Shown piece after piece: positions 48,172 to 61,107 of a stretch of DNA of 64,000 bases (the stretch's first letter is position 1; every line of letters starts with the position of its first letter). Under the pieces are notes generated by a model, which was given only the letters and a program-made list of their open reading frames with translations, was not told the DNA's origin and did not search any database. A program made the position numbers and the translations under genes. This DNA is from Sycobia sp. Sy_11 (Eukaryota; Arthropoda; Insecta; Hymenoptera; Epichrysomallidae): contig JACCIC010000170.1 in the NCBI GenBank assembly GCA_018907035.1, forward strand, positions 62,001-126,000, given 5' to 3'.

Positions 48172-49630
48172 AACTTATAACATTCTAAAATTATTTTATC
48201 CTATTTCAGGTTTTTTAACTTAAAATGTGTATATATTAACCGAAGGAACTTTTTCCAAGAATATAAAACATGAGATAATGTAAAAACTATAAAAATAATT
48301 CAGGTTGCCATTAATAGGAATTTATAAAAATAATTCACATAAATTAACAAATAAATGTTCCATTCTTTTAAATCTATAATTTCTTTGTTCTTTTGCAAAT
48401 GTCTGGTGCTACCAAAATTCCAATAGGCCTTTAAGTATGTCTTGTTTTGAGAATATGCCAATTATTGCACAAATTCTATAAACATATTTAAACTATGAGA
48501 AATATTTTTTGTGTAACAAATTCATTTATACAATTAGTAAACTGTAAAAAATTGTAAAAAACGAATATGTAATTGATTTTATCAAATAACAAATAAAAAC
48601 CGATTGCTTAATTCAATAAATTTCATTATTTAAAGAATTTTATTATTTATTGTGAATAACCTAGATGCAAAGCTCTGCGAAAACCATGAACAGGACGAGA
48701 GTCTTAATTCTGATTGTCATAACGTCATGTAACATGACAGAAGTTTTGACGATACTTTGCCTCAATATATCAATTTATTTATCATTTACATGTATAAATT
48801 TTTATATTGTTCAAAATAGTCGTTAAAACTTCTGTCACGATACGCGTGGCTTTATAACAGTCAGATTTTAATCTGACATCTCGTTAAGGGGATGTCGAAG
48901 AGTTCGCAATGGTTCATAGTAAAATGACAACATTGCCTCGCATTCTATTTTGCAACTTTCGTGTTGAATTTTTCTTTAACAAGTACAGGCGGTATCAATT
49001 TTTTGCCTTGATAGTAGCCATTGTAACATATACAGATAACGCTCAACTGCGTTTTAACATTATTTCTTTGCTTTAAAAATATATACATTTATTAACATCA
49101 GACGAACTTATCATAACTTTATATACAAATATAAAGTTTTCTTTAAAATTCCGGTACCAAAATATTCTTCTACAAAATATACCAAAAATTTATTTTAATG
49201 AAATAAATTTACTATATTAATTGTGTTTAGCTTACACCTTCATTTTAAACAATGATTTATTAAATCAATTATATGAAAATTAATATTTAATTGAATTTAA
49301 ATTATCTTCAATTCTATATTGATAGAGTTTTTAATAATAAACTATTTAAATTTAAAAAAATTTAAAAGGTATGAGTCGGTAATCGATAGGCTGTTACAAA
49401 AATATATACAAGGTAATTTAATAAATTTAAGTAAAGCTAATAAATTTATCAATTCTTTATTAAACTGAATTCAAGTTAGCTAATTTACATGATGCTTATT
49501 TTAATCTCTTCAATGTTGTCATTGCTGTGTGAAATATCCACTTTGTTGTGCAATTTATAGATAAAATTTGACAACTATCAAATCATATTGCTAAAGCAAT
49601 GCATTTTCAAGTTTATTTAAGATATTGGAA
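46830..49630. other. AT-rich intergenic sequence
   Basis: Nothing recognised apart from the AT array at 48121 and a short palindrome, GTCAGATTTTAATCTGAC, near 48860. Confidence 0.35.
48121..48168. repeat. (TA)n microsatellite
   Basis: 24 uninterrupted TA units. Confidence 0.97.
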
Positions 49631-49631
49631 A

Positions 49632-49762
49632 CTAATCACCGAGAAGATATAATTCATCTCGCAAATGATTAAATAACTTGTCGTTCTCTTCCAAAGAATC
49701 TTCATTGCTTGACAAATACAGTTTACCTGTATAACGAATTACAGCACCGCTTACAGCAATAC
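49632..49762 (-). CDS. Possible 3'-terminal exon of an unknown gene
   Basis: Behind an acceptor-like TTTTGTTCAG, a minus-strand frame reads IAVSGAVIRYTGKLYLSS, NEDSLEENDKLFNHL, RDELYLLGD and stops. The hydrophobic start and acidic, soluble end look protein-like, as in the tail of a transporter, but no family is recognised and no upstream exon could be joined with confidence. Confidence 0.22.
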
Positions 49763-50594
49763 CTGAACAAAATTATGCATTTAAATAAATTAAATTTTTT
49801 GTCAGAAAAAAAAATATTGAACATGATGTTTTTATAATCCACTAAAAAGTAAATGAATAAGTTTTCATTGTTCAATTTGAATTTTTAATCCAATAACAAT
49901 GCATAATTTTATGCCAATTGTCCTGAAATTTAATTTCTACAAAATATTCCAGATTAATACCACTGATCATTTCATCGAGACTAAATAGTAGGTAAGACAA
50001 TTCGTAAAATATTTTTAGATGAATATTTTTCTTAAGTATCAAAATATTGCTGATCGCGCAAGCCCACAGTTTTCACCGGGATTGATTTCCAGGATAATTG
50101 AAATGAACTTCTGAATCATTATCCGATTAAAATGTGATATTTAATAATAGAAAATTATTTTTTTATAGTTTATTTTATTCCATAAATATTATTTTTGATA
50201 TTCTTAATTTTTCTTGCAAAATTTTTTTACTTACCAGTTCATTCGGTATAAGGAACAATACGGTTGCAACTTTTTTTTATTTAATTCTTTTTTATAATAA
50301 ACCACTATTATTTACCTTAAATTTTCGCAATCATCTAAAAGTGTATAATGAAAAATAATATATTTCCTCGTATTTCATTACTATATTTAAAATTTTTCAA
50401 CCATTTATTTTTGTTACAATATAAATCAAACATTCGGACGAGTGGTTCATGTAGCCTATTTAAAAAAAACCCATTTACCTAATATTTAGATAATAACAAA
50501 CAAAGATAGTAAAATTATACGTGTTTGCTACTGTAAAAAGTTAAGCTAATTTTAAGCATATAATTCGAAAATCATTCCGTAACTCTCTCCTGAC

Positions 50595-50662
50595 TCCAGG
50601 TATAGAGTAAGCGATTGTACCTGGGATTAAGCGCTTACCTGGAAGGTTTTCTTATACCTGGA
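50595..50662. repeat. Inverted repeat with ACCTGG words
   Basis: TCCAGGTATA (50595-50604) and TATACCTGGA (50653-50662) are perfect inverted repeats around two further TACCTGG words. It could be a small non-autonomous DNA transposon or its end. Confidence 0.5.
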
Positions 50663-52391
50663 AATGAATTAACTGACGTAGATAGTGTCCCGACCTTCAT
50701 TTCCAGATTTCAATAAAATTTACATACCTGTATTATTGGATCCTGAATAGATAACTCTTAGTGTAGTTAATCCATACACACATTATACAGTTATCAATTG
50801 TATATTACTATATATGTGCATATTTTCACAATTGCGCGTATAGCTGCATTAATAATTCATGTTTGTCTCAGCGCGGCTTTCACTTATACATTAGGTCTAT
50901 ACGGATACATTGTATTAATGAAATAATTTTTAAATAACATAAGCATTAGATTCGTGGGTACCTTTAATTTTGCAATTAACCTGGGACGATAATGAACCAC
51001 TGTACTTGTATATTTAATTAGGTCGGTATGGATGAACGTTCATTGGTCGGTGAAACATTAGATCTTTAACTGAGATTCCTGATATATTAAGCGATTAGAA
51101 GACAAATACATGATATTAGGAAATTTTTAACAATGTAACTAAAGGAAATGGAAGTACTCGTATTTAACTTTATAAGAGCCAATACATATATACATGAAGA
51201 ATCAAGGTGAATAGATCTCATATAACCTGTGGCTGAAAATTAAGGCACTCTCTTTGGGAATTGATCTTATGAAACTCTATCTCTATTATTTATAAATGAC
51301 TAAAAGGTTATCAACCGACAAGAGTCAATTTATAAATCAATTAGTATAAGACTTAATTTTTCTCTATTTAGTCATCAAATTAATAAATTATTAAAGACCT
51401 TGTCTGCCTTAAGTAATAACTTTTTAACCGAAATAGCAGTGTCGATGTATAATATGTACATATATTATTATAATATCTTTAGTATAATTTAGGAAATTCA
51501 ATTAATTTATTGCCATAAGAACTAGCTATACTTTACGTTATTTTGTGAGGAAAAAACTCATTTTTCATTTTCTCTTTTTATGATGTTCCCCTTCATAGAA
51601 GGACATTATGCGTTAGCATTGTAAATTTTTGAACGACAATATTGTTCTAAAGTTATTTATTGCAAAACAATTTGAAAAAAGACATCTTATCTACTATTAT
51701 TAATTTTTGTCAATTTCTTAATTTATCTGAGTATAAATTTTAATTAAGAAACAAAAATTATTAAATTCAAATAAATATTTGATTGGAATCAAGAAATATT
51801 TATTTGAATCTATTAAGTATGCTTTGAGATTATTAATATTATTCATTGTATCATTTATTAATATCAGATTAAGATTTTTATTTAAAGAACGACTATTACT
51901 TATGCTTCACATGCTTCTACTTTTTTTTACGAAGCAAGCTAATTTATTACAGATTGTGTTTGAACGTTATTTGAATTCGCATATGAATAAATAAGAGTTT
52001 GCTTTACTCATTAATTAAGAACCTCTATAGCGATATCCAGTTAATTTATATTTATGTATTTAATTGAACCTGGAAAATTCTGATCATCCGCCGCAAACGT
52101 CGATAACCGAAGCAGTGCGCAGGTAAAATTAGAAAATACCTTTAAGTAGAGCATCGACCCCCCCCCCACTCAGGATCTTAATCGATTTTACTGTAAGGCC
52201 GTCGGACTGCAAAATTTTCGTAGACAGAATCGGCCGGGCTGCATCGTCAGTCGTCTTCGAAATTTCGCCGAGTGAGCATCGTCCACCCCCCTTCCCCCGC
52301 CGTCCGTCCCGCTTGACGCACGGTATTTATCGCGTCGGCCATCGCACCCGTACGATCGTTTCACGTATATCAGGATACGCGGGCGTCAATC

Positions 52392-52820
52392 ATGAAGCAC
52401 CCGGCCCTGGATCCCATGACGCTGACGCCCCTGGCCGCCAAGACCTGTCGCAGAACGAAAATCGGCCGTATGACGTCGCTCAAGCACAACCAGGTCTACA
52501 GGCTCCTGCGCACCTCCGCCTACAGGACGCCCTGGCGGAATAATTCCCCGAGATCGCCGGCCGTCGACGAGCTCGGCGCCGTTGGCCGGGCGGCGAGCGA
52601 GTCGGCCCGGGCGCACGGCGCCGCCGCCCCCTTCGGCGGGGACGTTTTCAGAATCCAAGTCGAGGCCAGAAGAGCCGCGCGCGGTCGCGACGACACCCCC
52701 GAGGAGATCGGAAAGCCGGCGACGACGAGCCGGACGGCCCAGGGGCTCCAAGGATGCCTCGGCCTCCTCGTTCCAGTCCTACTGTTCGCACTTCTCTTTA
52801 TCGCGTTCGATTACCAGTGA
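52392..52820 (+). CDS. Probable tail-anchored membrane protein, 142 aa, unrecognised
   Basis: Single open frame in a GC-rich island. Third codon positions are almost all G or C, which supports real coding. The N-terminal half is basic (KTCRRTKIGRMTSLKHNQVY, LLRTSAYRTPWR) and the middle is Ala/Arg/Gly-rich and probably disordered. Residues 123-139 form one hydrophobic segment (LLVPVLLFALLFIAF core) three residues from the end, with no signal peptide. This predicts tail anchoring in the ER, outer mitochondrial or nuclear membrane with the bulk cytosolic. An AG at the end of ATATCAG shortly before the ATG could be an acceptor, so an upstream exon is possible. AATAAA lies at 53319. The family is not recognised. 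Confidence 0.6.
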   Translation: MKHPALDPMTLTPLAAKTCRRTKIGRMTSLKHNQVYRLLRTSAYRTPWRNNSPRSPAVDELGAVGRAASESARAHGAAAPFGGDVFRIQVEARRAARGRDDTPEEIGKPATTSRTAQGLQGCLGLLVPVLLFALLFIAFDYQ

Positions 52821-53318
52821 CGTATTTTATGTGTACTCGCCGACGATTAATGTTGTATGGGTGTGGAAAATGTGATTCGTTCGTGTTTGCGAAACATTGC
52901 AACGCGCGTTTGTACAGTGAAAGTAGACCGAAGAAAATATTTACAATAGAGTTATTGCGATAGTAGATATACTATATGAAGAGATCGTGTGTCTGGCCTG
53001 TGGAATTATATTGTAACGCGCCACTGAATTTCTATTATATCGTACAAAGCGTAGAAATTTCGCTACCTTGCTTTTACTATTTAGCATTATATGCGTATAA
53101 ATCTAGTATTTTTTACAAAAATCGAACATTTATATTATTACGTAAGATGTGAGTAATGTGAAAATGGTCAGTCCATGTCAAAATCTCATATTTGCATAAT
53201 TGTATAAATATAAACTTTTTGCCTATACTTCAACATAGATAAAAATTAATTTTTCAAAAATAATTTTTAATTAAGCCTATTGTTTTGGATAACAATGTAG
53301 TATAACGAAGATTTTGTA

Positions 53319-53324
53319 AATAAA
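53319..53324 (+). terminator. Poly(A) signal candidate
   Basis: AATAAA about 500 bases after the stop of the tail-anchored protein gene. Confidence 0.3.
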
Positions 53325-53460
53325 ACATAATTGTTTCAGACTTACTTATTGTTTCATATCATTGATTATTATCATAAATATTAGCGTTTAATCGCATGTC
53401 AGCTATTCAATTCAAATAACCTATTTTCTATTTGAAAATGAACTGTGCCTCGAAATAAAT

Positions 53461-53582
53461 TAGTCAATGATTTATTTAATTAATTAAGTGATTAATTTAT
53501 TTAATTTGTTTATTTAATTTAATTATTTATTTAATTTATTTATTTAATATATTTTATTTATTTATTTAATTTATTTGTTTAG
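53461..53582. repeat. TTTA-rich low-complexity tract
   Basis: Imperfect repeats of TTTATTTAAT over about 120 bases. Confidence 0.85.
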
Positions 53583-54005
53583 TAGTTATATTTAAAATCG
53601 CTTTAATAACATTGTCATAATATTCACTTGATATGAATTTTTCATTAAATTGTAAAATATTTATTGTTTTTTTTTTAATTTTATTTACTATTTTTTGCTC
53701 AATTTGGCTATTTTAACGCTTTTCTTTAATCGTATAAGTTACCTTATCTGTAGAATATACATATTTCTTCTCGGAAAGCAAATTAATTTACACTGAAAAC
53801 ATATAAAAAAGCATGACAATTAGAGTTAAAAGATAATTAGAAAAAAATATCGTTTATGAAAAAAATGTTCACTTTATAAAAGCTGAACAATCCTTGTTTC
53901 TTAATATATTTATTTCACAACATAAACATTTATTTATTTATCTGCAGGTATATATGTTAAAATAAATATCAGGAACGGTATACATTAAATAAAATAAACA
54001 ATTAT

Positions 54006-54068
54006 TAAAAAATTTATATCTAATTATGATATATCTAAAATTTATATCTAAAAATTTATATCTAACAA
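54006..54068. repeat. Short minisatellite, unit AAATTTATATCTAA
   Basis: Three to four imperfect copies of a 14-16 base unit. Confidence 0.7.
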
Positions 54069-54189
54069 TTTTTAAGGCACTAACGTCTGTAGCTTTATCT
54101 GTATGATATCGATCCATCCACATTAAATCAAACAATCATCTCCTATGAGCATGAGAAGAATTTTTGGTTTTTCTATAACTTTTGCATAC

Positions 54190-54720
54190 TTTTAAGTGCA
54201 GAAGACCAGCATGCCCGGGGAAATCCACCCCTTAGAGCGTCCTGCGATATGTATTTATACACCTGTATAGGTCACATCGTCAGTAAGATTGTCCCGCGCG
54301 AATCAGTCCTTTATACCACTGCGGCATCGGCTAACGATCGTAGAACGCCGGGCGGGCAAAATTTTACTCATCCCCTTGTTCTTTCTGTCTGCGCACGATC
54401 GCGCCCACCTCCTACCCTCCCCCAAAAGACAGAAGAAGTTTGCCCTCGTAGTCATAAAACGAAAATTGCATTTTCGCGCGCCACCGAGCGTACTTGACTG
54501 TATCAACAGATCCGCTGTGTAACTATGTATGTATAGATACGAAAGTGCCGCGCCTAATACGGAGCGTCGGTAATGCAAAAGCCACGTACACATCACGTAC
54601 ACACGTAGTATTCCCCCAAATGCAGCTGTGCAATACGGGCACCGGTTATACCAGTTTCAACTCGTTTCGGCGAAAATTGCGTCTTCTACCTGCGATTAAC
54701 CGTGCGCATTGGGTATATCT
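54190..54720. other. GC-richer island, no gene recognised
   Basis: Overlapping open frames in several frames, none protein-like in composition. Possibly a promoter or old transposon sequence next to mariner 3. Confidence 0.25.
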
Positions 54721-54995
54721 TGTCAAGCAAAGTTAATTGGAGCATTTTTGTTTTATACCTGCGTCGTTATATGATCGCATATTCATAACTACTGATATAT
54801 AGATTATATGGTACAAAATTGATAGGAATACAATAATCTGTAAAGAATATTTTATAATGACAATATGGCAGGTTTGCTTAAAAACAAGATTAATTACGAG
54901 AGAGGGCTGTAGAGATATGGAGAACAAACCAATCCTCAAAATTTAAGCCTTTTTCGGATCGGAGGTCGCGCGAGTTCTGCTCACTTTATATCCTA

Positions 54996-56235
54996 CTGTG
55001 TACAAGTATGAGTAAGACTTTCCAATTCAAACTTTTTATTTTTATGTTCTTAGTACTGACAGAGTTATTTGTGCCAAATTTTTGCAATTATCTTCATTTA
55101 TTATATCTTCGGTTTTTATAATGTCTAAAATTATTCAACAAAGAAATAGCATTAAATTTTGTACGCGGAATGGAATATCGGCCGCCGAAAAGTTCAGAAT
55201 GTTGCAGAAGGCCTTTGGTGAGAAGTGAATGTCAAGAGCAAGTGTTTTTGATTGGCACAGATTGTTCAAAGTAGGTCGAGAACGCGTTGAAGACGAACCA
55301 CGTCAAAGACAACCAAAAACATCTATTCAAGGGCTACACGTAGACAAAATCAAAGAATTGGTTTTGCACAATCGTTGATTGACTACTAGAGCTCTTGCTT
55401 ATGTTGTTGGAATTTCAAATGGATCAGTTAACATCATTTTGAAAGACATTTTGTGCCTAAAAAGAGTAAAATCTGGATTGGTGCCAAAAACACACAATTT
55501 TTTAGAAAAAAAAAAACAACGTCGAATGGAGGTCTGTGAAACGATGCTTTTGGAATATCAGGACAAGATGAAGCGCATAATAACTGGAGATCAGACTTGG
55601 GTCTACGCTTACGATCCACAAACAACCGATCAATCGAGCGAATATCGTGCCAAAGAAGAGCGGAGACCGAAAAAATCACGCCAATGTCGCAAAAATCAAG
55701 GTTATGCTCACTGTTTTCTTTCGATACCGAGGTATCGTGCATTATGAATTCCTTCCAACCAGCCAAAGGATTAACAAAGAATATTATTTGAGTGTTATGC
55801 GCCATTTGTGTGAAGCTGTTCGTCTCAAAAAGCCAGATTTATGGAAAGACATCTCTTGGTTTTTGCATCACGATAATGCACCAGCTCACACTGCATTGAT
55901 TTCACGTGAACATTTTGCCAAAAATTCAACCAATATCGTTCCGTAACGATAGTACTCGCCTGATTTAGTACCGTGTGACTTCTGGCTGTTCAGAAAACTC
56001 AAACCACTTCGGGGACACGGTTTTGATTCGATTGCAGAAATAAAAGCCTAATCGAAGAAGGAACTGATCACCATTCCGGAATAAGAGTATAAAAAATGTT
56101 TTGAAAATTGGAAAAAGCGTTGGCATAGTTGCATTGCATCTGGGGCGGATTATTTTGAGGGGATGAATTATATTTAGAAGCATAAATAAAAATTTTAATA
56201 GTTATAAATAAAGTATTAATCATATTTGTACAATG
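54996..56235 (+). mobile_element. Mariner 3 with TA target duplication
   Basis: TA lies on both sides (54994-54995 and 56236-56237). The inverted ends align as TGTACAAGTATGAGTAAGAC on the left and TGTACAAATATGATTAATAC on the right. A transposase starts near 55121 (MSKIIQQRNSIKFC). It has two in-frame stops in the DNA-binding part and a frameshift near 55690. The catalytic motifs GDQTWVYAYD, HHDNAPAHT and YSPDLVPCDFW are all still present, and GGDYFEG closes the protein. The ends differ from mariners 1 and 2, so it is a separate lineage. It is non-autonomous now. Confidence 0.93.
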
Positions 56236-56378
56236 TAGTATATAGAGTTTTCACACAACCAGCATGTTGGTTATTTTCGTATAGATTTTAATTGATCCTG
56301 CACAGGTAATTCCACGCTGTTTTTTTAGATATAATTAAGCTCCCTCTATTGACAAAAAAAGTCCACATCGTCCATGAG

Positions 56379-56388
56379 GGCGCCACTA
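56379..56388 (+). promoter_or_regulatory. GGCGCCACTA motif, copy 3
   Basis: Third identical 10-mer, 12 bases before an ATG that opens only an 11-codon frame. Confidence 0.25.
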
Positions 56389-56399
56389 TACAATAACCA

Positions 56400-59300
56400 A
56401 ATGGCAGCTGAACGCGTTCCAATAGTACAAAGTGAATAAAAGTGATATAATGTTTTTCTTTTATTTTCTATTTTATTGTTTTTTATTTAAGTTACATTTT
56501 AATTAAATAAATAATATAATAAAAAAGGAAATAAAACGAATTTTGTAACTAGATACACAACTATCATATTTGTATTAAAAAATGTTTTCGCATTTTGTTA
56601 TGGTTGTTTACCAGTTCAATATCATAAGATAAATTAAATTTTGGAATTTGAGCAGCTTTAGATTCTGCAATAAAATGAATAAAGTAAAAAGTACTGTTTT
56701 TACAGCAATCAATCTATTAAAAAATTTTCAAGCAGTCCTTATCATAATACCCAATCGACGATGTGAAGACAATTCCATGGTGGATCTTTTAAACTCTTCA
56801 CTCTACTATAATTTTATGTTTTATTTTCATTTATTTCGATAATTATTACTATTTTTTAAACAAATCTTTAAAGAATTCCGCAATTCTACTAAGATAAGCA
56901 ATACTTTCGCGTATTTATTGTATACTCTGTCGCCCATATATATTATTCTTCTTCTCGACGTTAATAGTGCATATTACATTGAAATTGTATATACTGGACA
57001 ATATTTACAATTTTCTGTAGTTCTCCCAATGAATTAATATTATTCTCATTTTATTCTATTATTTATGAAATTCTAAAATCGAATGTGATGCTTATTCTAT
57101 ATATTTGTTTATCTAATATCATTCATTTTACAATAATAATTAATATTCTATAAAATAAAATATAAGAACACGAATAGTTTCACAAAAAGTTTGTATTAAA
57201 TTATAGCAACAGCTGTTTCGACAGTGAAACCATTTTCCAACTTTATTACAATAAAGTAAAACACAAAGTTGTATATATAGCTATTACGTGTTCTCAGCCG
57301 TTATCTCACCATTCGTATATATCTTCTATATTTGACTGTCTGGTCATTTTATGTCAAATGTATGCATACTTTATTTGCTTAAATATTAATATTTGCTTTA
57401 GTTCACCGAAATTGTTAGTTGAATAAAATGATTTAGTGAAATAATTTGAGCATTTAATTATATATATTACCTAAACATACAATTCTATTCTACACTACCT
57501 TAGAATTTTATTGATTCTGTCTGTTATATATCCAGAACAAAGAAGCTATCAGCAGTACATTTAAAGTTGGTTTATTTTTAACCTAGTAAGAAATCATTAA
57601 AAAACTTTAGATAGTTTAGTTACTTACTTTAAAATTCCTGATTAGTTATTAGAAATAAATATTAGAGAAGAATCTATGTTATACTATATTTTTAATATTA
57701 AATAAATTAGAAAAATCTGTCGACTGCTTACTGTAAGTATTTGGTAAGTAGCGTTACTATTTATAAAAAATTATTTTCATCGACATTAATTTACATGTAC
57801 TTATATAATATTAATAATTTTGAAAAAGTTTCGAGGTAAATAGTTTGTGAGGTCTTCAAATTTCTTCTTACTCTCTCTGTATTACAGACATTGGGACCCA
57901 CTGTTTTCGATTTTTCAGAGTACTTTTTTGAATACTTCAAGTTGAAACACTCAGAAAAAAGGCATACATGAGTATTAAAAAATATATTGTTTAACATAAA
58001 ATTTAAACAAAAAAACGATGGAAAATTCAATTTTCATTTTAAAGATTTTTTAAAGTTTTTTATTTGAAAATGTGAAACATTCATAAAAATCTTCTAAAGA
58101 TATCGTATAATATATGCAAAATTCTCTAACTTTTTCACAAACTTTTTTTCACGACAATCCAACACAATTTATGATTTTTTCAAAATTGACGGAATCGAAA
58201 TTTTTCATAATGTCATTAAATAATCTGAAAAATGTAAAATAATTCATTCAAAATATAAAATTCTTCTTTCTTCGCAAATTGAAGCATATTCAAAAAAAAA
58301 TTTTTTATGCTCGAACAATCACGTTCGTTTCAAAATTAATTTTACTGAAAATGTGTAGATCTACATCCTCATATTCATAGATTTTATATTTTTGAAAACG
58401 AAAATGGTTTATAAAAAAGTTCAATTGGAGAAATACGTTTTTATTATTATATTTGTGTTTACTATCATTCTATTTATTAATACACTTGATTATTTGAATT
58501 AATAACTGTTTATACATTAATTTTTATAAAAAAAACACTCTCAAAAACACAGAAATTAGTGGGTTATTTTTTTTTGTTAGGATTCGTTACGTGATAATGA
58601 TGGAAACTTATGTATATCGAAAGTGTATCTATAAACTTTAATGAATCCAGAAGTATGCAAGTTTATTTCAGAAGCACAATGAACCTGTTACCAATTTTAT
58701 CATAGCATTATAAAAAAATATCCATATATAAAAATTATGATTTATATTTGAAAAAGATGTACGTAAGATAAGATACAGAATTTTGGTGCTACACGTGTGT
58801 ATCAAACAATGTTTATTTGGGCGTATACTTATTTCATATTTATTTTTATTTAATCAATACGAATATTTTATAGTTGCGGAAGCTTCTAAGACGATTAAAC
58901 GATCACTAAGAACACAAAGAAAAGAAAATTAAGAAACCATTTATCAAAAACAAACTACTCAACCAAACTCGAAAATACTTCATAGTACGCGAGCCAAATG
59001 AAAACCAACTATATATCTGACAAATATACCCGTCAACATGATTGATGGGATAGATCACGTGAGTATATATGTACATAGTATGTACGCAATAGTAAAAAAA
59101 GTAATTGATTAACGAGAATTATGTTGAAGTCTGTAATTAATTATTAATCGTAAATAGATGTGTATCTTCTAAAGGTATATAAAGTATATCAAATCAAGCC
59201 TCTGACAATCCTATCCAAATATAGTGGTGAGCATAAATGTGACCTTTTCAACTTGGGTATATCAAATAAGGCACGAATCCGGAAACAATATAGAAAGTCG

Positions 59301-61050
59301 CAATGGATAAACGAGGATAAGTAATTTACACACGAAAATTGAAATTCTTGACCATTTTAAATGCTAGGATATTAAGTAACTATTTATAGTCAGAAAACAT
59401 ACCCAATAACATTTACATTAACAACTTAATTCCTCTTGAGCGTCTAAGGCAGGATTGGTTTTTCTTATTAGTAACCTCTAGAGACCAATCCGGGACGAAA
59501 CGCAATTTTATTTGAGCAAATTGGTAGATTTTCTAAAGTAATTTCAAGTTGTTATTATCTTATAACTTTAAATGTAAAAAGTAGAATAGCGTACATTACT
59601 TCATTGAACAAAGTTTTAAAAGAATTTGACAAGATTATATTTTGTCACGTTTACTGAAGTTGGCAAGCATAACAAAGATGATATGTATATACGTGGTGGA
59701 AATATTGCCAATTGAACCTGGTTGTTTGAACGACATTTAAAGGGTCAGGTATTGATATACCTATCGATTGTATGTATTTACTAAAAGTTCAGTCGGTCTA
59801 CATAAGCCTTACTGATGAGTCCTGCTAGCCGACTCGTAGCAATAACCAGATTAACTGTTATTAAATAATTAAACAAAGTTAGTTCTACCGTATATCAATT
59901 TGGCACTTATACCAATGTCAGCTAATAAACGAGTCCCATACGAAGAGATGTTGTACTCGATGGTCTAATAATCTTTGTTTTTGTGTAATTGATATTGCTA
60001 AATTTTAGAATTAAATCTGATGGAAATTGAACACTTTTAAGCGAAAAGTAGTTTTCAAAATAATTGAAATAAATTTATTTATTCTATGCAAATAACTCAT
60101 AGGTTTTACTAATAATTGATGTACTACTATTTGACCTTTATTGGGTAGTATGTTTTTGATGGTGACCTACATGTATTATTTCAAACTCTGAAAGATGGCA
60201 AAAATTTACATTGAAATATCTAATTACGTTGTAGATTAACATATCTTCTAACAATAAGTATTATTTAAGAAATGGAGAAGGAGCATTTTGTCTCCTTTTT
60301 TCGTTCAGTAAAATTGATAAAAGAATAAAATAACAAAAATATGGTATTTTTTCGTATCCGATGATCAATGAATCAACGAGGAAACTATTACTTAATAATA
60401 AGAGTTTATGAATAAGCATTGTGATCTATTAAGATATAAGCATTCGAATATTCAATATTATTATTAAACGATTATCTATAAGTCTATAATTTTATTTAAT
60501 GTTTCTACTCATTTTTGGGCATTAGTCCTCGATATTCATTAACCTCTGAACTTTATACAAATGTGATTGTTTATTAACAAAAAGGATTTACATTTCGGAG
60601 CTATAAGGTCAGCTCTAAGCTACTGTGGAAGTACTGTTGCCTCAATTGCATGAGCTAACTTCGATACTGTGCCCCAATTATGACTCCATTCGGTTTCAAT
60701 ATAGTTCATAACACATAGGTCGGTTTCATTTCACATGAAATATACAGCACAACTTTCTTATCGTGCATATCCGATCATATTTAGAACCAAGAACGGACAG
60801 TCTCACAGATTTTTTTACTCATTACGTTGCTGCATCAAATCGATTTTTCATCACTTGCCACAATATAATGAAAAAAATTCTTCCTTTTTTGTCGTTAGAG
60901 TAAAAGATTACGGGTGAAAAAATGAGGCTCAAAGTCTGACGCTGAGAACAAAAAGTGACTAATTTGAAAAATGACAAAAATCAATTATACTGAGTCGTTG
61001 ACTTAGATTCGAGTGACCTACTTAAGTCTATTATATAAGTCTACGAAACT
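56400..61050. other. AT-rich intergenic sequence
   Basis: No convincing gene. This or the sequence up to 61731 should contain the signal-peptide exon of gene C, but no ATG with a hydrophobic run and a phase-1 donor was found. A short inverted repeat (GGATTGGT/ACCAATCC) lies near 59452-59492. Confidence 0.35.
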
Positions 61051-61058
61051 CTATTCGA

Positions 61059-61060
<2 letters not shown>

Positions 61061-61102
<42 letters not shown>
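61061..61102. repeat. (TA)n microsatellite
   Basis: 21 TA units, about 630 bases upstream of gene C exon 2. Confidence 0.97.

Positions 61103-61107
<5 letters not shown>

Noticed and set aside
48688..48828. Short ATG frame MNRTRVLILIVITSC with a signal-like start
   Set aside because: 46 codons of AT-rich hydrophobic sequence with no splice donor, paralogue or mature part.
52386..52751. Minus-strand open frame of 121 codons
   Set aside because: Shadow of the GC3-rich plus-strand gene; no start context or downstream signal.
58404..58502. Hydrophobic ATG frame considered as gene C signal exon
   Set aside because: No splice donor in the required phase; 3.2 kb away from exon 2.
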